This document shows, piece after piece, positions 43,500 through 56,045 of a stretch of DNA of 64,000 bases. Where the stretch lies: positions 992,001 through 1,056,000 of the forward strand of contig JARWIR010000039.1 in assembly GCA_029959085.1 (NCBI GenBank). The letters are read 5' to 3'. This DNA comes from Nemophila menziesii. Its lineage: Eukaryota; Streptophyta; Magnoliopsida; Boraginales; Hydrophyllaceae. Made by a program: the position numbers and the translations under genes. Positions within the stretch are counted from its first letter, which is position 1; each line of letters begins with the position of its first letter. Under the pieces are notes generated by a model. It had not been told where the DNA came from. It saw nothing but the letters and a program-made list of their open reading frames with translations, and searched no databases.

Positions 43500-46271
43500 C
43501 TATGGATCCATCTCGGCTTCTTACATTCCATCTTGTATGTGTGATGATACTCCAAATACCATGTGTGGGATCAATATATGAGAAGTACATCTCCCCTTGA
43601 GACGATCTCGCATGAGCCAACCAATCGGCTCATGAAGTAGCTTCCCTATACACTCCACTTAATGTGTACGCTCAATTTTTTGCAACGATTCTATAAATAT
43701 GTTGGATCCACCCAGTCGTTGGGCCTCTACCATTACCTACGTAGCGAATAGTCTCAGTTAGTTCCCAGAGCCTAGTTCCACCTCCACCTCACTTAAACCC
43801 AAATCTTTCATCATCCTCAAACCTTCACATAGCACAATGATCTCAATTATTATGGTCGAGCCTTGATTGATCTTCATGGAAAAGCTGCGTAACCAATTGT
43901 CTTCCCTATCACGAACCACCCCCTCCTCCTCTAACATGACGCCATTTATTACAGCTACCATTCGTATTTAACTTAAAATCTCGATTCGTTTTTCTCCACC
44001 CAATCAAGTTTACATAGCTCCTAGACACCACTTGACCTGGAACGTTACCTTAAGCTCTCGTATAACTCACCACAAGGTTTTTCCCTTTACTCAACAACGC
44101 CCTAGCATTGAGAAACACGCTTTCATTGAACAACACGGTATTTTGTTCTCTCCAAATAGTCTCTAGCAATGCCCCAAAAAGTACACTCCATTTCACAGCT
44201 ACAAACACTTTCTTAATGGTTAGGTTCTTATTCTACCACGTGCTAACATAAATATCTGAATTTCGAGTAACCTGACCGTAATTCGTTATCGCCATGAGGT
44301 GAGGTTGAGTTGGAAAAGACCTTCCGGCTGTGAACTGAGTATAACCGCCTGCTGATCCTCCTTGAGAGATCCGTTGCGGTAAAATTCTAGTCGGCAACAC
44401 CTGTTTAAATGGAGGTGGGCAGCCATGGTGTCGAAAAGCAGGCCCAATACGCTGAAGTAAAAAGACACCAGCCTTCTGAGGCTCCCTATGTACCTGCAGC
44501 ACATCTGAGAAAATTACACATGAGGTCCTTGCTAAAGACTGCATATTCGGACCAAAAGAGTCCTTGGCTATCTCCAATTTAATCATATCCCAAATCATTC
44601 TAATTTTTACACAATCTCTAAAGAGATGGATCGCGCTTTTCTCCACTAATTCAGAACACGAACATAAGGCGGAAATATCAAAACCACATCTAATCAGGTT
44701 CTTTTTTGTTGCTTAACGCTCATGGATCGCCCTCCAAATTAATACGCGAGTCTTTTACAGACATTTCAATGTCTAAACTTTGACCCAGTTGACTTACCCA
44801 TTCACCTCGCTGGTATCATAACTCCACAAGGCTGATTTTACTAAATATACACCATTAATCTCATGGAGACACGATAACTTATCTCTATTATCTTCCTCCT
44901 TCAACACTCTAATCCTCGTGATTTCAAGTAATATAGAGGATGGTAGAAGGTGATGGAATTTATCCCAATCCCACAACCCATTCGTCAACACATAATCATC
45001 TACTTTCTTGAATTTTTCCAGACCCTAAATAGTTCCTAGCGCATGATCTATTAACACCGATTCACCTAACCATAAGACCAACCAAAAAGACACCAACTTA
45101 CCATTATGAATTTGCCATCTGGATCCCCATCTCACTACGACAATACCTTCCACAATGCCTCTACTCATATGTGAATCATTTGATATACATATAATGGAGA
45201 AGATTATTCTTTAAATACCTTTTGTCTCATAACGATAGGCCACAAGGATGATTTATCATGTATCATCTTCCAACCAAATTTACCCAAAAGTACCTTATTC
45301 ATATCTTCTGGTAATTGGAGAAGAAGACCTACCATTCTCTCCGGTCTACAAATATCCTTACAGGCTATCCAATTAATGTGTTTCTGTTCTTTAGTAGTAC
45401 ACCAAATAAACTCTCTCCTAATACAATCAATCTCCTGACAAACATAAATCGACAACTTTTCTATTTGCATAATATGCATCGGAGCGACACGAAGGACATA
45501 ATGAGCACGCATACATCCTGCGAGAGCTAAGAAATTACCTTTACACTTTGTGAGTTTCCTATGTAGCCCATTGATAAAATCTCCATAAAAACTCCTTAGT
45601 CTTCCTTCCAAAAGGATGGGGATGCCAAGATACTTTCCTAAGCCCTCACTCTGTGTGTACCCGCTCCTTATTGTGATGCTCGAAGCAACCTCTTCATAAC
45701 ATTTTTTGAGAAATAAATTATCGGTTTCTCCTTACTAATTGGTTGCCTCGCATCTCTACAAAAAATGTTTATCGTAACCTGCAAAAGATCAAAATCATGA
45801 GTGGAGGCTTCAGAAAATAAAATAAGATCGTCAGCAAGGAATATATGAGATATCGTAATCCCCCTGAACTAATTCAAATGGGTCGCAATCCCTTCCTCCA
45901 CGAGATTTTGTATGAGCAGAGAAAGTCTCTCCATACAAATATCGAACAAATAGGGGAAAATGGGGTCGCCGTGGTAAATTCTTCTCTTTGACTTAATCAG
46001 GGACAATGGAGAGCCTCGCCAAATAACGCTTAAATCATTATCAGCCAATCCCGCGATAACTACTGCCACCCACTCCGAAGGCACACCTAATGACTCCAAA
46101 GAGTCCTTGATAACATCCCATCTGATTTTGTCATAGGCTTTAGCTAAATCCAACTTAACTTCCATATACCTCTTCCTCCCTTTGTTGATGGCATAGAAAA
46201 AAATCCACTTCACTAACCAAAACCACATTATAAATGGTAGATCGATGTGGTAGTATACTATTTTGAAAAGT
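43500..46271 (-). mobile_element. Minus-strand L1-type LINE, 3' part (RT palm to RNase H)
   Basis: On the minus strand from the right: QNSILPHRST, motif A LDLAKAYDKIRWD (about 46160-46120), HGDPIFPYLF, the catalytic IFLADDLILF (about 45846-45820), and RT end with ECIRREFIWCTTKEQKHINW-type sequence (45204-45611). A zinc-binding stretch (about 44520-45000) and RNase H (SGNGVMLEEEGVVRD-like, about 43950-43750) follow. A TAG lies between HLN and FRGI near 45868. It continues across two insertions to 46979-47045 and 55223-56045. Confidence 0.78.
44301..44518 (-). other. Exon-like block inserted within the LINE
   Basis: About 220 bp of more GC-rich DNA breaks the LINE frame between its zinc-binding and RNase H parts. 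It is flanked by the 8-bp direct repeat CATGAGGT (44293-44300 and 44519-44526). On the minus strand it opens with AATTTTCTCAG, a plausible splice acceptor, followed by an open frame containing HHGCPPPFKQVLPTRILPQR. No family recognised. Confidence 0.5.
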
Positions 46272-46978
46272 TAGGGGTGGAAATCAGAAGGAACGGATTG
46301 GAAAAAAGGACTTTTGGAAAATTTTCAATTTTTTTCGAAAAAGATTTTTTCTATTCCAATTCCGATCATATTTTTTGGAACTGGAAAAAAAATCCTAACT
46401 CAGTATTTCGGAATTCACAAGAAATTCGGAAATTTCTGAACTTTTAGTTCAGAAATTTTGGAATTTTTAGTTCAGAATTTCAGAAATTTTGGTTCGGAAA
46501 TTGCATATCCAAGCCAAGTTAATGATGGTGGAAAATAGTCCACAAGTGGCTTTGCGGTTTTAGGATTTATCATGTTTCATTGTCCTTTTTTTCGAACATA
46601 AAAGAATGTTTCATTGTTTTTCAACGTTTACTTTCTTTTTTCTTTTTTCTTTTTCTTTTTTCTAAATTTTTACAACGCTTTCGGTTGTATATTTTTTTCT
46701 TTATCTTAATATTTATTATTTATTTAATATATAAAATATAAAATATAAAATATAAAATATAAAATTGAAAATATAATTCGGAAATAATATCGGATCGAAC
46801 ATTCTGGAAATTTCAGAAATTTTTATGTAGTTTCAATTCCGATCGTATTTTTCGGAAAAATCCGAAATCGGAATTTCGGAATTTCAGAACGTTAAAAATA
46901 TGTTACGAAATCGGAGTTTTCGGATCGGAAAAGTCGGAAATCGGAAATCGGAAATTTCGGATCCGATTTCCACCCCTA
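46272..46978. mobile_element. hAT-like non-autonomous element in the LINE (707 bp)
   Basis: Terminal inverted repeats TAGGGGTGGAAATC(A/G)G. The interior is made of many GGAAATTTCGGAATTTC-like stretches. It separates LINE sequence at 46979 from that at 46271. No clean 8-bp target duplication was found, so the class is tentative. Confidence 0.6.
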
Positions 46979-47045
46979 TGTCAAATATATCCTGCAAATA
47001 ACGCGCGCATCCATTCATCAACATATTCATGCAAATCTTGTATCT
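46979..47045 (-). mobile_element. LINE segment between two insertions
   Basis: 67 bp encoding on the minus strand MLMNGCARYLQDIF, the RT stretch between the fingers (right of element C) and QNSILPHRST (left of the hAT-like element). Confidence 0.6.
47041..47045. repeat. Left target duplication of element C
   Basis: TATCT, identical to 55218-55222. Confidence 0.85.
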
Positions 47046-48586
47046 TGGTGTCTCCCTATTTTTAATAAATTAATCTAGTTTGGAGACATCATTTTAGGTG
47101 TATTTAATAGGATATAGGTAGATTTTTATGTGATTATTACATTTTTTTTATTTCTTGTCTTGATTTGATTATTTATTATTTTTAGAGCATATTGGTTTTA
47201 ATTTGTTTATTTAGTGTGAAGTTTTAAAGATATATGGAAAGCAATTAGATGTCAAATAATTTCTAAATAATAAAGGAAAGAGGATATGCATGAAAATTGG
47301 AGATAACGGAAGTAAATGATAAGTATGGAAATATAAAGTTGCCAAATAAATCTAAATTCCAACAGCTACGTCTATTAAATTGACAATAACTCAAAAACGG
47401 CCAGGAATTTGGAAGAATGGTCTGAAGCAAAGTGATAGAGATTTTCGAGGCGATCGGTTTCGATATAAAGAACGCGTAAACCGGAGTTGTATTGAAGAAG
47501 TTACGGCCAAAACAAAAAAACAACATTTTATTACATTTTCTATACTTTAGGGTTACGAATTTGAGTTGGGCTAGAAATCCAATACTTGTTTTCCACTCCA
47601 AGAAAACATTTTTGGGTTTCCTATACCCTATAAATACACCCTTTAATCAGTAGAAACACATCCTTGGTCAATCCTTAAGTCAAGAAGAAGCTTACAACAC
47701 GAGAAGAGAAGTCTGGAAGGAGTTGGACACCATATTATGTCTTCACAAGCCTTCGGATTTGTAATTGTGTTCTTTTCTTTCTTTAGTATGAATTAATTTA
47801 CTTTTAGCTTGAGATTTAGCATATATTTATGAACCCTAGACTTGTTTTACATCTATCTAATTTGGGATACATTCATATTTAAATTGAATTCATGTTTTAT
47901 TCTCTGTTTTATGTGCTTTGATGTATTGTCTGTTTTCCGTACGAGGGCCCGTGTATAGGATTACATTAATAGTATTTAGATGGTCACCCGGAAGGGGTGT
48001 CTAATTATTGAAACACCACATAAACGTCTAGTATAAGGTAGTAATCCTGACAAGATTTGCCTAACTAGATAATCATTAGGGTTTGATTTAATCACCAATC
48101 ATCATGAGAAGGCCAGTCTTACTTAGGAACCTAGTGGCATAGGAACACCCTAATAATTTACCCTCGTGATTGTAAGTTTGCCTCCCTAGTTCGCTCTCCG
48201 AGGATAGGGAGGAATTTAGAATCCTCGTTATTGCAATTCTACATAATTACCCTTACATGTTTAGTTTCTCAAGCTAAACTCTCATACTATCTTCTCGTCG
48301 CATTTAATCTTCTCTTTAATTTAATTAGTTAAATTTTCTATTTACAGAAACCAACAATAAAATCTCTTTAATCTTTTACTTTCTTGCGTATTAATTAATT
48401 AACCTTTTATATTTGCACTTGATAATTTGCATAAGTTCCCTCTAACTTTTGCATTCTTTGAGGAATGAATCTTATTTATCATTACAACTTGCATACGTCC
48501 CGTAATACTTGTAGTACCGTGCTAGGCTAGGTGTCTATTTTTGCACTTATTGATATCATATTTTTATCACACCCTAGTCCACACCA
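47046..48586 (+). repeat. 5' LTR of element C (1541 bp)
   Basis: Starts TGGTGTCTCCC (TGATG in the 3' LTR) and ends CTAGTCCACACCA. TATAAATA at 47629-47636. Relative to the 3' LTR it lacks about 30 bp after ACATGTTTAG near 48263. Confidence 0.85.
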
Positions 48587-48592
48587 AGTTTT

Positions 48593-48610
48593 TGGTGCTG
48601 TTGTCGGTGA
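48593..48610 (+). other. Primer binding site of element C, degenerate
   Basis: TGGTGCTGTTGTCGGTGA. Three of its four differences from the lineage-type TGGCGCCGTTGCCGGGGA are C to T. Confidence 0.7.
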
Positions 48611-48708
48611 CTACATCGTTAGTCCTTGTGCATTTATTTAGTGCTTTTATTTTAGTTAGTCCTATTTTAAGCTTTTGTTTTTAGTTCTGTCTTTACATGT
48701 TTTTACAA

Positions 48709-50737
48709 ATGGCAAGACCGAGGAAACTTGATCTTCCCATCTCATTCAGAGTGGAACCTAGAGGAATCCGCACTCCAGAAATCCAAGATGCTAAATTTCG
48801 ACTAAATCCAGGCATGATAGTGCAATTTGTGAGTCATGGACAGTTTAGTGGTGCTGCACAACAAGATCTGGTCTGGTATGTTCAGACATTCATGCAGATT
48901 TGTGATGTTTATATCATCAAAGGTGTTACAAAGGAGTAGATGTATTACGTTATGTTCCATTTATTTCTGACCGAAGGTTAAAGAAATTGGTACAATTCCC
49001 AACATCTCAATGATATTCCAGACTGGGAAAACTCCAATAAAAATTTCTAGGTCGATTCTATCAGGTCAGTAGACACTTAAAAGATATGTTGGAGCTTGAA
49101 CAGTTTATGCAAGAAGAAGGGGAAAGTGTTGGTGAAGCATGGTTACGTTTTAACAAAAAGAAGGCAAGATGTCCATTCCATGTCTGTTCGCCAGTATATT
49201 ATTTGACCACGTTCTATGGAGGACTCAATGACGAGTCCAAAGTAAAAGCAAATTTGTTAGGAGATAGAGGTTTTGTATTACTAGATCCCGAAGAAGCTCA
49301 TACTATCTTGGAAAAAGTTCTTAAAACCGAAAGAAGTTGGCCGTTAGAATTAGAAAAACATGAAGAGACCTCAGAATCTATAAGGCTCAAATAATTAAAA
49401 CAACAACTCAAGGAATTACGAGAACAAGCGCGCACAATAGCTTAGGTAAATCTAGTACATACGTTACCTTCATGTCCTTGTTGTGGAGCAAGGAATCATT
49501 TGTGGGAGAATTGTATGAATAATCTAGCTTCGATTTCCTTCGTATGTCATCAAAGAAACTGGATTCTAATGTTTATTATCATCCTCAAGGAAATTACGCT
49601 AATTATCAGTCCCCGCAGAATCAAAATTGGGTTAGAAATCAAGAGACTTACTATCAAACTCGACCTCAATCTTACTATCCGCCACAACTCATCTATCAAG
49701 AAGCGCCAATTTATACAGAAGCTTATCAAGAACCACCTCAATATCCAACACAACAAACTACGCAAGAACAACCTTCGTGTTTGGATTCAAGTATGGCTGA
49801 GATGATGAAACTAGTTGAAGAAAATATGAAGATGGGCCAGCGAACACTCCAAACCCAATCCAAGGTAATCAAGAATCTCGAGCATACACTATCACAAATG
49901 GCGAGTACACTTCAAAACAGGTCAGAAGGGCAACTCCCATGTGATACTATTGCTCCCAAAGATGATGCTTGTCATGCAGGTGAGTTAAGAAGTGGAAAAC
50001 AACTACCTCCGCCTAGAGTAGAAGAAACAGAACCAACCTCTATTCCTGAAAAAGTGGTTGAAGAAACAATAGAAGACAAGGTTGAAGAGGTAGTTGAACC
50101 AAAGAGTGTCACAGAGAAGACACCAGAAAAGAAGAAAATCTCAGTGGAAACTAATACACGTCCTCCTCCACCATACCCATCACATGTCAAAAAGAAGAAC
50201 AATGAAAAAGAATTCAAGAAGTTCCTTGACATGGTGAGCAAGCTAGATATTAATATTTTGTTTGTAGAAGCTCTCAAGAAAATGCCAAAATATCTGAAAT
50301 TCATGAAGGACATTCTTTCTAACAAACGAAGTTTAGAAACTAGGGAGACGATTGGATTACCAGAGGAGTGTAGTGTTATTTGTCAAGGCAAGTTGCCACC
50401 AAAGCTACAAGATCCCGGAAGTTTTACGATTCCCATTGCTATTGGAGAAAGTTCGACCGGGAAAGCATTATGTGATTTAGGCGCGAGTATCAATCTCATG
50501 ACAAACTCCCTGTTCGAGAATCTCAACATAGGAGAGGTAGTACCCACTTCAGTGGTATTACAAATGGCGGATCGCTCTCTCTCCCAACCAGTAGGTAAAA
50601 TTGAAGATGTTTTAGTTAAAGCTGTTAGTTTTATATTTCCTTGTGATTTTATTATTATTGACTACGACGCGGATAAAAATGACCCAATCATCTTGGGTAG
50701 ACCATTCTTAGCCACTTCAGCGCTTGAAGTTATACCA
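48709..50737 (+). pseudogene. Degenerate gag-protease of element C
   Basis: The start is set at ATG 48709 because MARPRKLDLPISFRVEPRG aligns with the start of element B gag; ATG 48697 is four codons upstream in frame. Breaks: TAG at 48937 and TAA near 48979, frameshift near 49045, TAA at 49392, TAG near 49443, frameshift near 49540. The CCHC knuckle CPCCGARNHLWENC is at about 49471-49512. Protease D-L-G-A-S is near 50478 and LGRPFLATS near 50695-50720. The frame ends at 50738-50740 directly after ATS-ALEVIP. What follows (YHDSEIFGREETIHLEEN in another frame) looks like the integrase C-terminus, so RT, RNase H and the integrase core are deleted. Confidence 0.82.
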
Positions 50738-51016
50738 TGATAGTGAGATATTTGGACGAGAGGAGACGATCCATCTCGAAGAAAACACTTAGCCCGAGGT
50801 ACACGTCTAACTCAAAGACGTTAAACAAAAGTGCTCTTGGGAGACACCCCTTGTTTTAATTGCTTTCTAGTTAGTTTTATTAATTTAGTGTATATTATTA
50901 AGTTAGTGTATAATTTTAATGTGTTTACAAGCTAATAGGAGAGAAAGGTAGTGTGTTAATTGTGCAGGAAATGAGTTTGGGGTCAAACCAGGAAAAATTG
51001 GGGAAAATCTGACTAG

Positions 51017-51335
51017 CTGACCGGCTGGCGGGTGAATTTGCCGGTATGCCGGTGAAGACACCGTGCCAGGGTTTGCAAAATTAGGTTCCCTGCCGAGAGC
51101 TTGCTTTAAAAAACCATGGGCGCAAAGTGTCGACATGGTTTTAAAAATTGGTTGACCGGTATGCCGCCTATATCATTGGTATGCCGGCCTAGGAAAAACC
51201 GTACCACGGTTTCTGAAATTAGGTTTATTGCCGAGAGTAAGTATTAAAAACCGTGTTTGCTTTTGACGACATGGTTCATGACATCAGCGACCGGTATGCT
51301 CCCGATCTCACCGGCATGCCGGTTCGAGGCGGTTT
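51017..51335 (+). repeat. CCGGTATGCCGG tandem repeat, about 2.3 copies of ~135 bp
   Basis: Copies start near 51017, 51153 and 51288 with TGACCGG, and carry palindromic CCGGTATGCCGG and TTGCCGAGAG stretches. It occupies the same place between protease/integrase and the second ORF as the unrelated GC-rich repeat of element A. Confidence 0.75.
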
Positions 51336-51689
51336 GTGAAGAGATTGTTACCTAATCAACTTCTTACCTTACCAAGATTAAAACCTAGTCTCTCCAATAC
51401 GAATTTTTCAGACCCAAACCTTATAAATACAGCTTGAAGCTTGTTTAAACCTCTACAATGAACACAACAACAACCATAAATTTTTCCTCCATCCTTCATC
51501 CTCCATAAACACATATTCTTCATCAAATTCATAACACTACACCATAAAACACCACCAAAGATCATCAAGCTATCAAAAATTCTTCTAAGAACAATCAAGA
51601 AAACCTTCTTCTACCATTAATAATTATTCATCCAAGCAAGAAATCAAGTCACACCAATCTTACATAACTTATTCTATACTTTGTGTAAC

Positions 51690-51702
51690 TTGAGTTGTGG
51701 GT
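51690..51702 (+). promoter_or_regulatory. Polypurine-like motif before the second ORF of element C
   Basis: TTGAGTTGTGGGTT-type sequence, about 9 bases before the ATG; counterpart of 3500-3514. Confidence 0.4.
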
Positions 51703-51711
51703 TAATCAGAG

Positions 51712-52152
51712 ATGACAAATAGAACGGATGCTATGTATTATAAGAGTAAGTGTGCAATATTATGGAAGAACAAGAATTTTCCTGGAGCCACAATTGAAAG
51801 GGCCATTGACCTTGATGAGCCTATTGAAAAGAAACCAAAGATAGAGGCACCAGCACAACCACTACGAAAGAGATTAACAGCTAAAATGAGTGCACCACGA
51901 AGGCCTAAAGAAAAGATACCAATCCAAGATCAAAGTTCAGATATGCCACCAGAATGGGCAATTAAATTAATGGATGGATTTAATTATATGAAGAAAGAAT
52001 TTGTTGCATGTTGGGAGGAAATTGCAAAGATTAATCACGTATTAGATGAAGTAACTGAGAACTTGGATATTGATAATTCTTCTTCTTCTTCTTTGGAGAA
52101 TGACTTGCTGGATCTTTATGGCCAGGTACCCAGTTCTAATTCTGCTTCTTAA
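51712..52152 (+). CDS. Second ORF of element C, short form (146 aa)
   Basis: It begins MTNRT as in element A. It has a basic/proline region (residues 55-85), a middle stretch WAIKLMDGFNYMKKEFVACW with coiled-coil potential (EEIAKINHVLDEVTENLD), and a Ser-rich tail. Most of the central domain of the 397-aa ORF of element A is missing, so only the ends are comparable. Unknown function; it may be an internally deleted remnant that stayed open. Confidence 0.55.
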   Translation: MTNRTDAMYYKSKCAILWKNKNFPGATIERAIDLDEPIEKKPKIEAPAQPLRKRLTAKMSAPRRPKEKIPIQDQSSDMPPEWAIKLMDGFNYMKKEFVACWEEIAKINHVLDEVTENLDIDNSSSSSLENDLLDLYGQVPSSNSAS

Positions 52153-53651
52153 CGGCCTGTATGAATTAGGTAGTTTAGTTTAGTTTAATTTTAAATTTTA
52201 TTGCTTTATTTAGTCTTTTTCGAGTCGTGGCGACACGACACACTTTTGAGTTGGGGGTGGGGATTCGATGTCCTCATATTCCTTTATGTTTTCGCATAAA
52301 ATTTAAAAAAGTTTAGGTTTGAATTGACATAGAATATATTGAATGTACCTATTGAGCATGATTTAATTAAGTTAATGATAGTAAGTAGTATATTTTTTAA
52401 ATGGTGTCACAAATATGTTTAGTATAAATGTATGAATATAGGAGATATAAGATAGAAAAGATTAATGAGCAATGCGTAAGAAGTCAAGTTGAAACTTAGG
52501 GAGAGTTATTTGGTGTGTAGAATGTAATGGTTTGAAATTAGTTAAAAACCCACTTGTCTATGAACTAATAGTGAAAAAGTAACGAAATCTGGTAGTTAGA
52601 AAAGTGAATAAGACAGTTCTTTCATATTGAAGCCACCTGAAGTCTTTTTAGCTTTCTCACCCTTTTATTTGATCATTATTATTATTTATCCGTCTTAGCC
52701 CCTCTGAGCCTTTCTAAAGCCTTTTATTTAACCACATTATAAACCATACGCCTTAGTTTATAGGACTTATCCATATGACCCGCACTCGAATCATAAAACC
52801 TGAAACAAGTTGTTTTTAGAGCTTGAGTTTGGGTGGTGGGTTTCATCATTGGGATACATTGGGTTTGGAAATTGTAATTGTGATATGATTGATGATGAAA
52901 AAGTTATTTTTAACCCTTTTCCGGGGTAATAGTAAATGAAAAAAACTGAAAAACATGGAAAGAAAAAATTATATATGAAAAAAATAGCGTGATATCTCCA
53001 CATTAAAAATAGAGTCATGGCTATACAAAAGAAAAAAGAGATATATGAAAAGATTGAAAAATATTTGTACCAGCAAAGTGGAATTTGTATATCATCATAA
53101 AAAAGGCTTTTACTTGGGTTATTTTGGGATGCAAACAAAGACATCAAAAATTAGATTGAGTGAGAACATCTTCGAGTGAAACTCAAGCTCTAGGGCGATT
53201 CGTTGATGGAATGTGAGGAGAGAGCCAAAAGCTCACTATTCATTATCCAAGTATACCACACCGTCCCTAAGCCACGTTATAACCGTAAATACCTTAGGAT
53301 TTCTAGCTACTTGGTGGAGAAATAATGGAGCTATTAGGTTGTAGGTGAGTGGACCATTGGATGCTATATTAGGACCTATGAACAACCTATAGTCATTAAC
53401 ATGAACTGAGTTGAAAACCTCTCCTTATGGCATTGCGAAGTTAATCTGGACTTGAATTTGTGGAATGTTAATTATATGTATATTAAGCATATGTGTGCAT
53501 TATTTATTTAGCATTACTACATGAGACTTTTTATATATTTTTGCTCCTGGATCATTCATTGTGTTCTATTCATCTTCTCCTCCTACTTCATCTTCTCTAC
53601 TATTTGACTACCTAACTGTTCTTTATTTTTATTTTATCGGGACGATACAAC
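52153..53651 (+). other. Non-coding 3' region of element C
   Basis: Patches conserved with element A 4717-6279, including TTTTTCGAGTCGTGG and ATATGACCCGCACTCGAAT. Contains the internal polypurine-like motif at 52245-52258 (TTTGAGTTGGGGGT). No coding sequence supported. Confidence 0.6.
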
Positions 53652-53667
53652 TTTGAGTTGGGGGTCT
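53652..53667 (+). promoter_or_regulatory. Polypurine tract of element C
   Basis: TTTGAGTTGGGGGTCT directly before the 3' LTR. Confidence 0.8.
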
Positions 53668-55217
53668 TGATGTCTCCCTATTTGTGATGAATTAATCTAG
53701 ATTGGAGACATCATTTTAGGTGTATTTAATAGAATATAGGTCGATTTTTACGTGATTTATTACATTTTCTTATTTCATGTCTTGATTTGATTATTTATTA
53801 TTTTTACAGCATATTGGGTTTAATTTGTTTATTTAGTGTGAAGTTTTAAAGATATATGAAAACCAATTAGATGTCAAATCAATTCTAAAAGATAAAGAAA
53901 AGAGGATATGCATGGAAATTGGAGATAAAGTAAGTAAATGATAAGTATGGAAAGATAAAGTCGCTAAATAAATCTGAATTCCAGTGATCATAACTCTAAA
54001 ACGGATTGGAATTTGGAAGAATGGTCTAAAGGAAAGTGATAGAGCTTTCTAATACGATCAGTTTCGATATAAAGAACGCGTAAATCGGATCTGTATTGAA
54101 GAAGTTATGGCCAAAACAAAACAACAACAGTTTATTACCTTTTCTATACTTTAGGTTACGAATTTGAGTTGGGCTAGAAGTCCAATACTTGTCTTCCGCT
54201 CCAAGAAAATGATTTAGGGTTTCCTATACCCTACAAATACACCCTTTAATCAGTAAAAACACAACATTGGTCAATCCTTAAGCCAAGAAGAAGCTTACAA
54301 CACGAGAAGAGAAGTCTGGAAGGAGCTGGACACCATATTATGTCTTCACAAGCCTTCGAATTTGTAATTTTTTTTCTTTAGTATGAAATAATTTACTTTT
54401 AGCTTGAGATTTAGCATATATGTATGAACCCTAGACTTGTTTTACATCAGTCTAATTTGGGATACCTTCGTATTTAAATTGAATTCATGTTTTATTCTCT
54501 GTTTGATGTGCTTTGATGTATTGTCTGTTTTCCTTACGAGGGCCCGCGTATAGGATTACGTTAATAATAGTTAGATGGTCACCCGGAAGGGGTGTCTAAT
54601 TATTGAAACACCACATAAACGTCTACTATACGGTATTAATCCTGACACGATTTGCCTGACTAGATAATCATTAGGGTTTGATTTAATTACCAATCATCAT
54701 TAGAAGGCCAGTCTTACTTAGGAACCTAGTGGCGTAGGAACACCCTAATTACGTCCCCTTGTGATTGTGAGGTCACCGCCCTAGTTCCCTCTCCAGGGAT
54801 AGGGAGGAATTTAGAATCCTGGTTATTGCAATTCTACATAATTCAACCTTACATGTTTAGAATAAACAAGGCTAGTGGAGATTACTTGCTAGTTTCTCGA
54901 GCTAAACTCTCATACTATCTTCTCGTCGTATTTAATTTTCTGTCTTTAATTTATTTAGTTTAATTTTCTATTTACAAATACCAACAAAAAAATCTCTTTA
55001 GTCTTTTACTTTCTTGCATATTAATTAATCTAACTTTTATATTTTCACTTGATAATTTGCATAAGTTCTCTCGAACTTTCGCAGTGTCTGAGGAACAAAT
55101 CTTATTTATCACTAAAACTTGCATATGTCCTGTAATATTTGCAATACCGTGCTAGGCTAGGGTGTCTATTTTTTTACTTATTCATATCATATTTTTATCA
55201 CACCTTAGTCCACACCA
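53668..55217 (+). repeat. 3' LTR of element C (1550 bp)
   Basis: TGATGTCTCC...TAGTCCACACCA. The first 46 bases form a hairpin with 10-bp arms TGATGTCTCC/GGAGACATCA. The TATA box has changed to TACAAATA near 54232. Followed by TATCT (55218-55222). Confidence 0.88.
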
Positions 55218-55222
55218 TATCT

Positions 55223-56045
55223 CGCATAAATAAAACTAATCAGCCTGAATTGCTTAATATATTCTGGATTTACCAACTTAGGGGTAAGATGAACAAGTGT
55301 ACCCAGAATGTCTCTCAGAAATCTACCTTCCACCAAAGTGGTTCAAATTGTATCACATATAGAGGGCCCAACTATATCCCAACATTTTCTGATAGAAGCC
55401 TGCTGTTATTCCGTCCAGACCCGGAGCTTTATACGGCGATATTTGAAACACGACTATATAGAGCTCTTCATCTGAGACTTCCACTCGCAAGGACTCAATC
55501 TCACTTTCAAAGAGTACGGGAAGGCGAGGTAACTCAAAATGCATCGGGGCAACGTCATCAAGCGAAAATAGATACTCATAAAACATTATTACTCAAGTCT
55601 TCTCAAATCGTCAATCCACTCATGACTATCATCTCCCAAACGCAACTCGCCATTCTTACCCTTCTTCACTTGCGCTGCCCGCTGATCAAATTTTGTATTT
55701 CTTTTACCTGAATTAATCAAATCTGTATGAGCTCGTTGAAACCAATGTAACTCCTCTTGTTCAAGAAATCTCTTGTACACTACATTTAACCTTGACTCTA
55801 ACCTTACAAGCAACGCGTTATACGACTGTTGTAAAGCCTTTTGAAAACCCAAGATCCTTGTTAACAGTCTATTCTTACATTTAAATATATCCCCAAAAAT
55901 ATCAACCTTCCAACCTTCCAAGTCTCCAACTCTTCCCTCACAACCCCAATGTTCTTCCCCATACATTTACCTTCCTTACTACATTTCTTTTTTATTATAT
56001 GCCTCAAATTAGTGGGTACTCGTTCCAGCATGTTCTTAATCATGA
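55223..56045 (-). mobile_element. Minus-strand LINE, 5' part: endonuclease-RT linker and RT fingers
   Basis: On the minus strand: WKVDIFGDIFKCKNRLLTRI and ELHWFQRAHTDLINSGKRNT (linker, 55966-55650), SPYKAPGLDGITAGFYQ (fingers, about 55440-55390), then a stretch comparable to LIPKV..PE.IKEFRPISL near 55300-55240 in changing frames. The endonuclease is not seen, so the element is 5' truncated or too decayed. Confidence 0.72.

Larger units (their letters stand above)
47046..55217 (+). mobile_element. Element C: complete Athila-type LTR retrotransposon, polymerase deleted
   Basis: Both LTRs, PBS, degenerate gag-protease, GC-rich repeat, second ORF, three polypurine-like motifs and target duplication TATCT are present. 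About 8.2 kb. It is a different subfamily from A and B: LTR body and ORF2 are only partly alignable. It lies inside the RT region of the minus-strand LINE. The LTRs differ at about six of the first 45 bases and by a ~30-bp indel, so the insertion is older than element A. Confidence 0.9.

Noticed and set aside
55139..55711. 190-codon open frame on the plus strand
   Set aside because: It crosses the end of the element C LTR into antisense LINE sequence; the minus strand gives clear RT protein.
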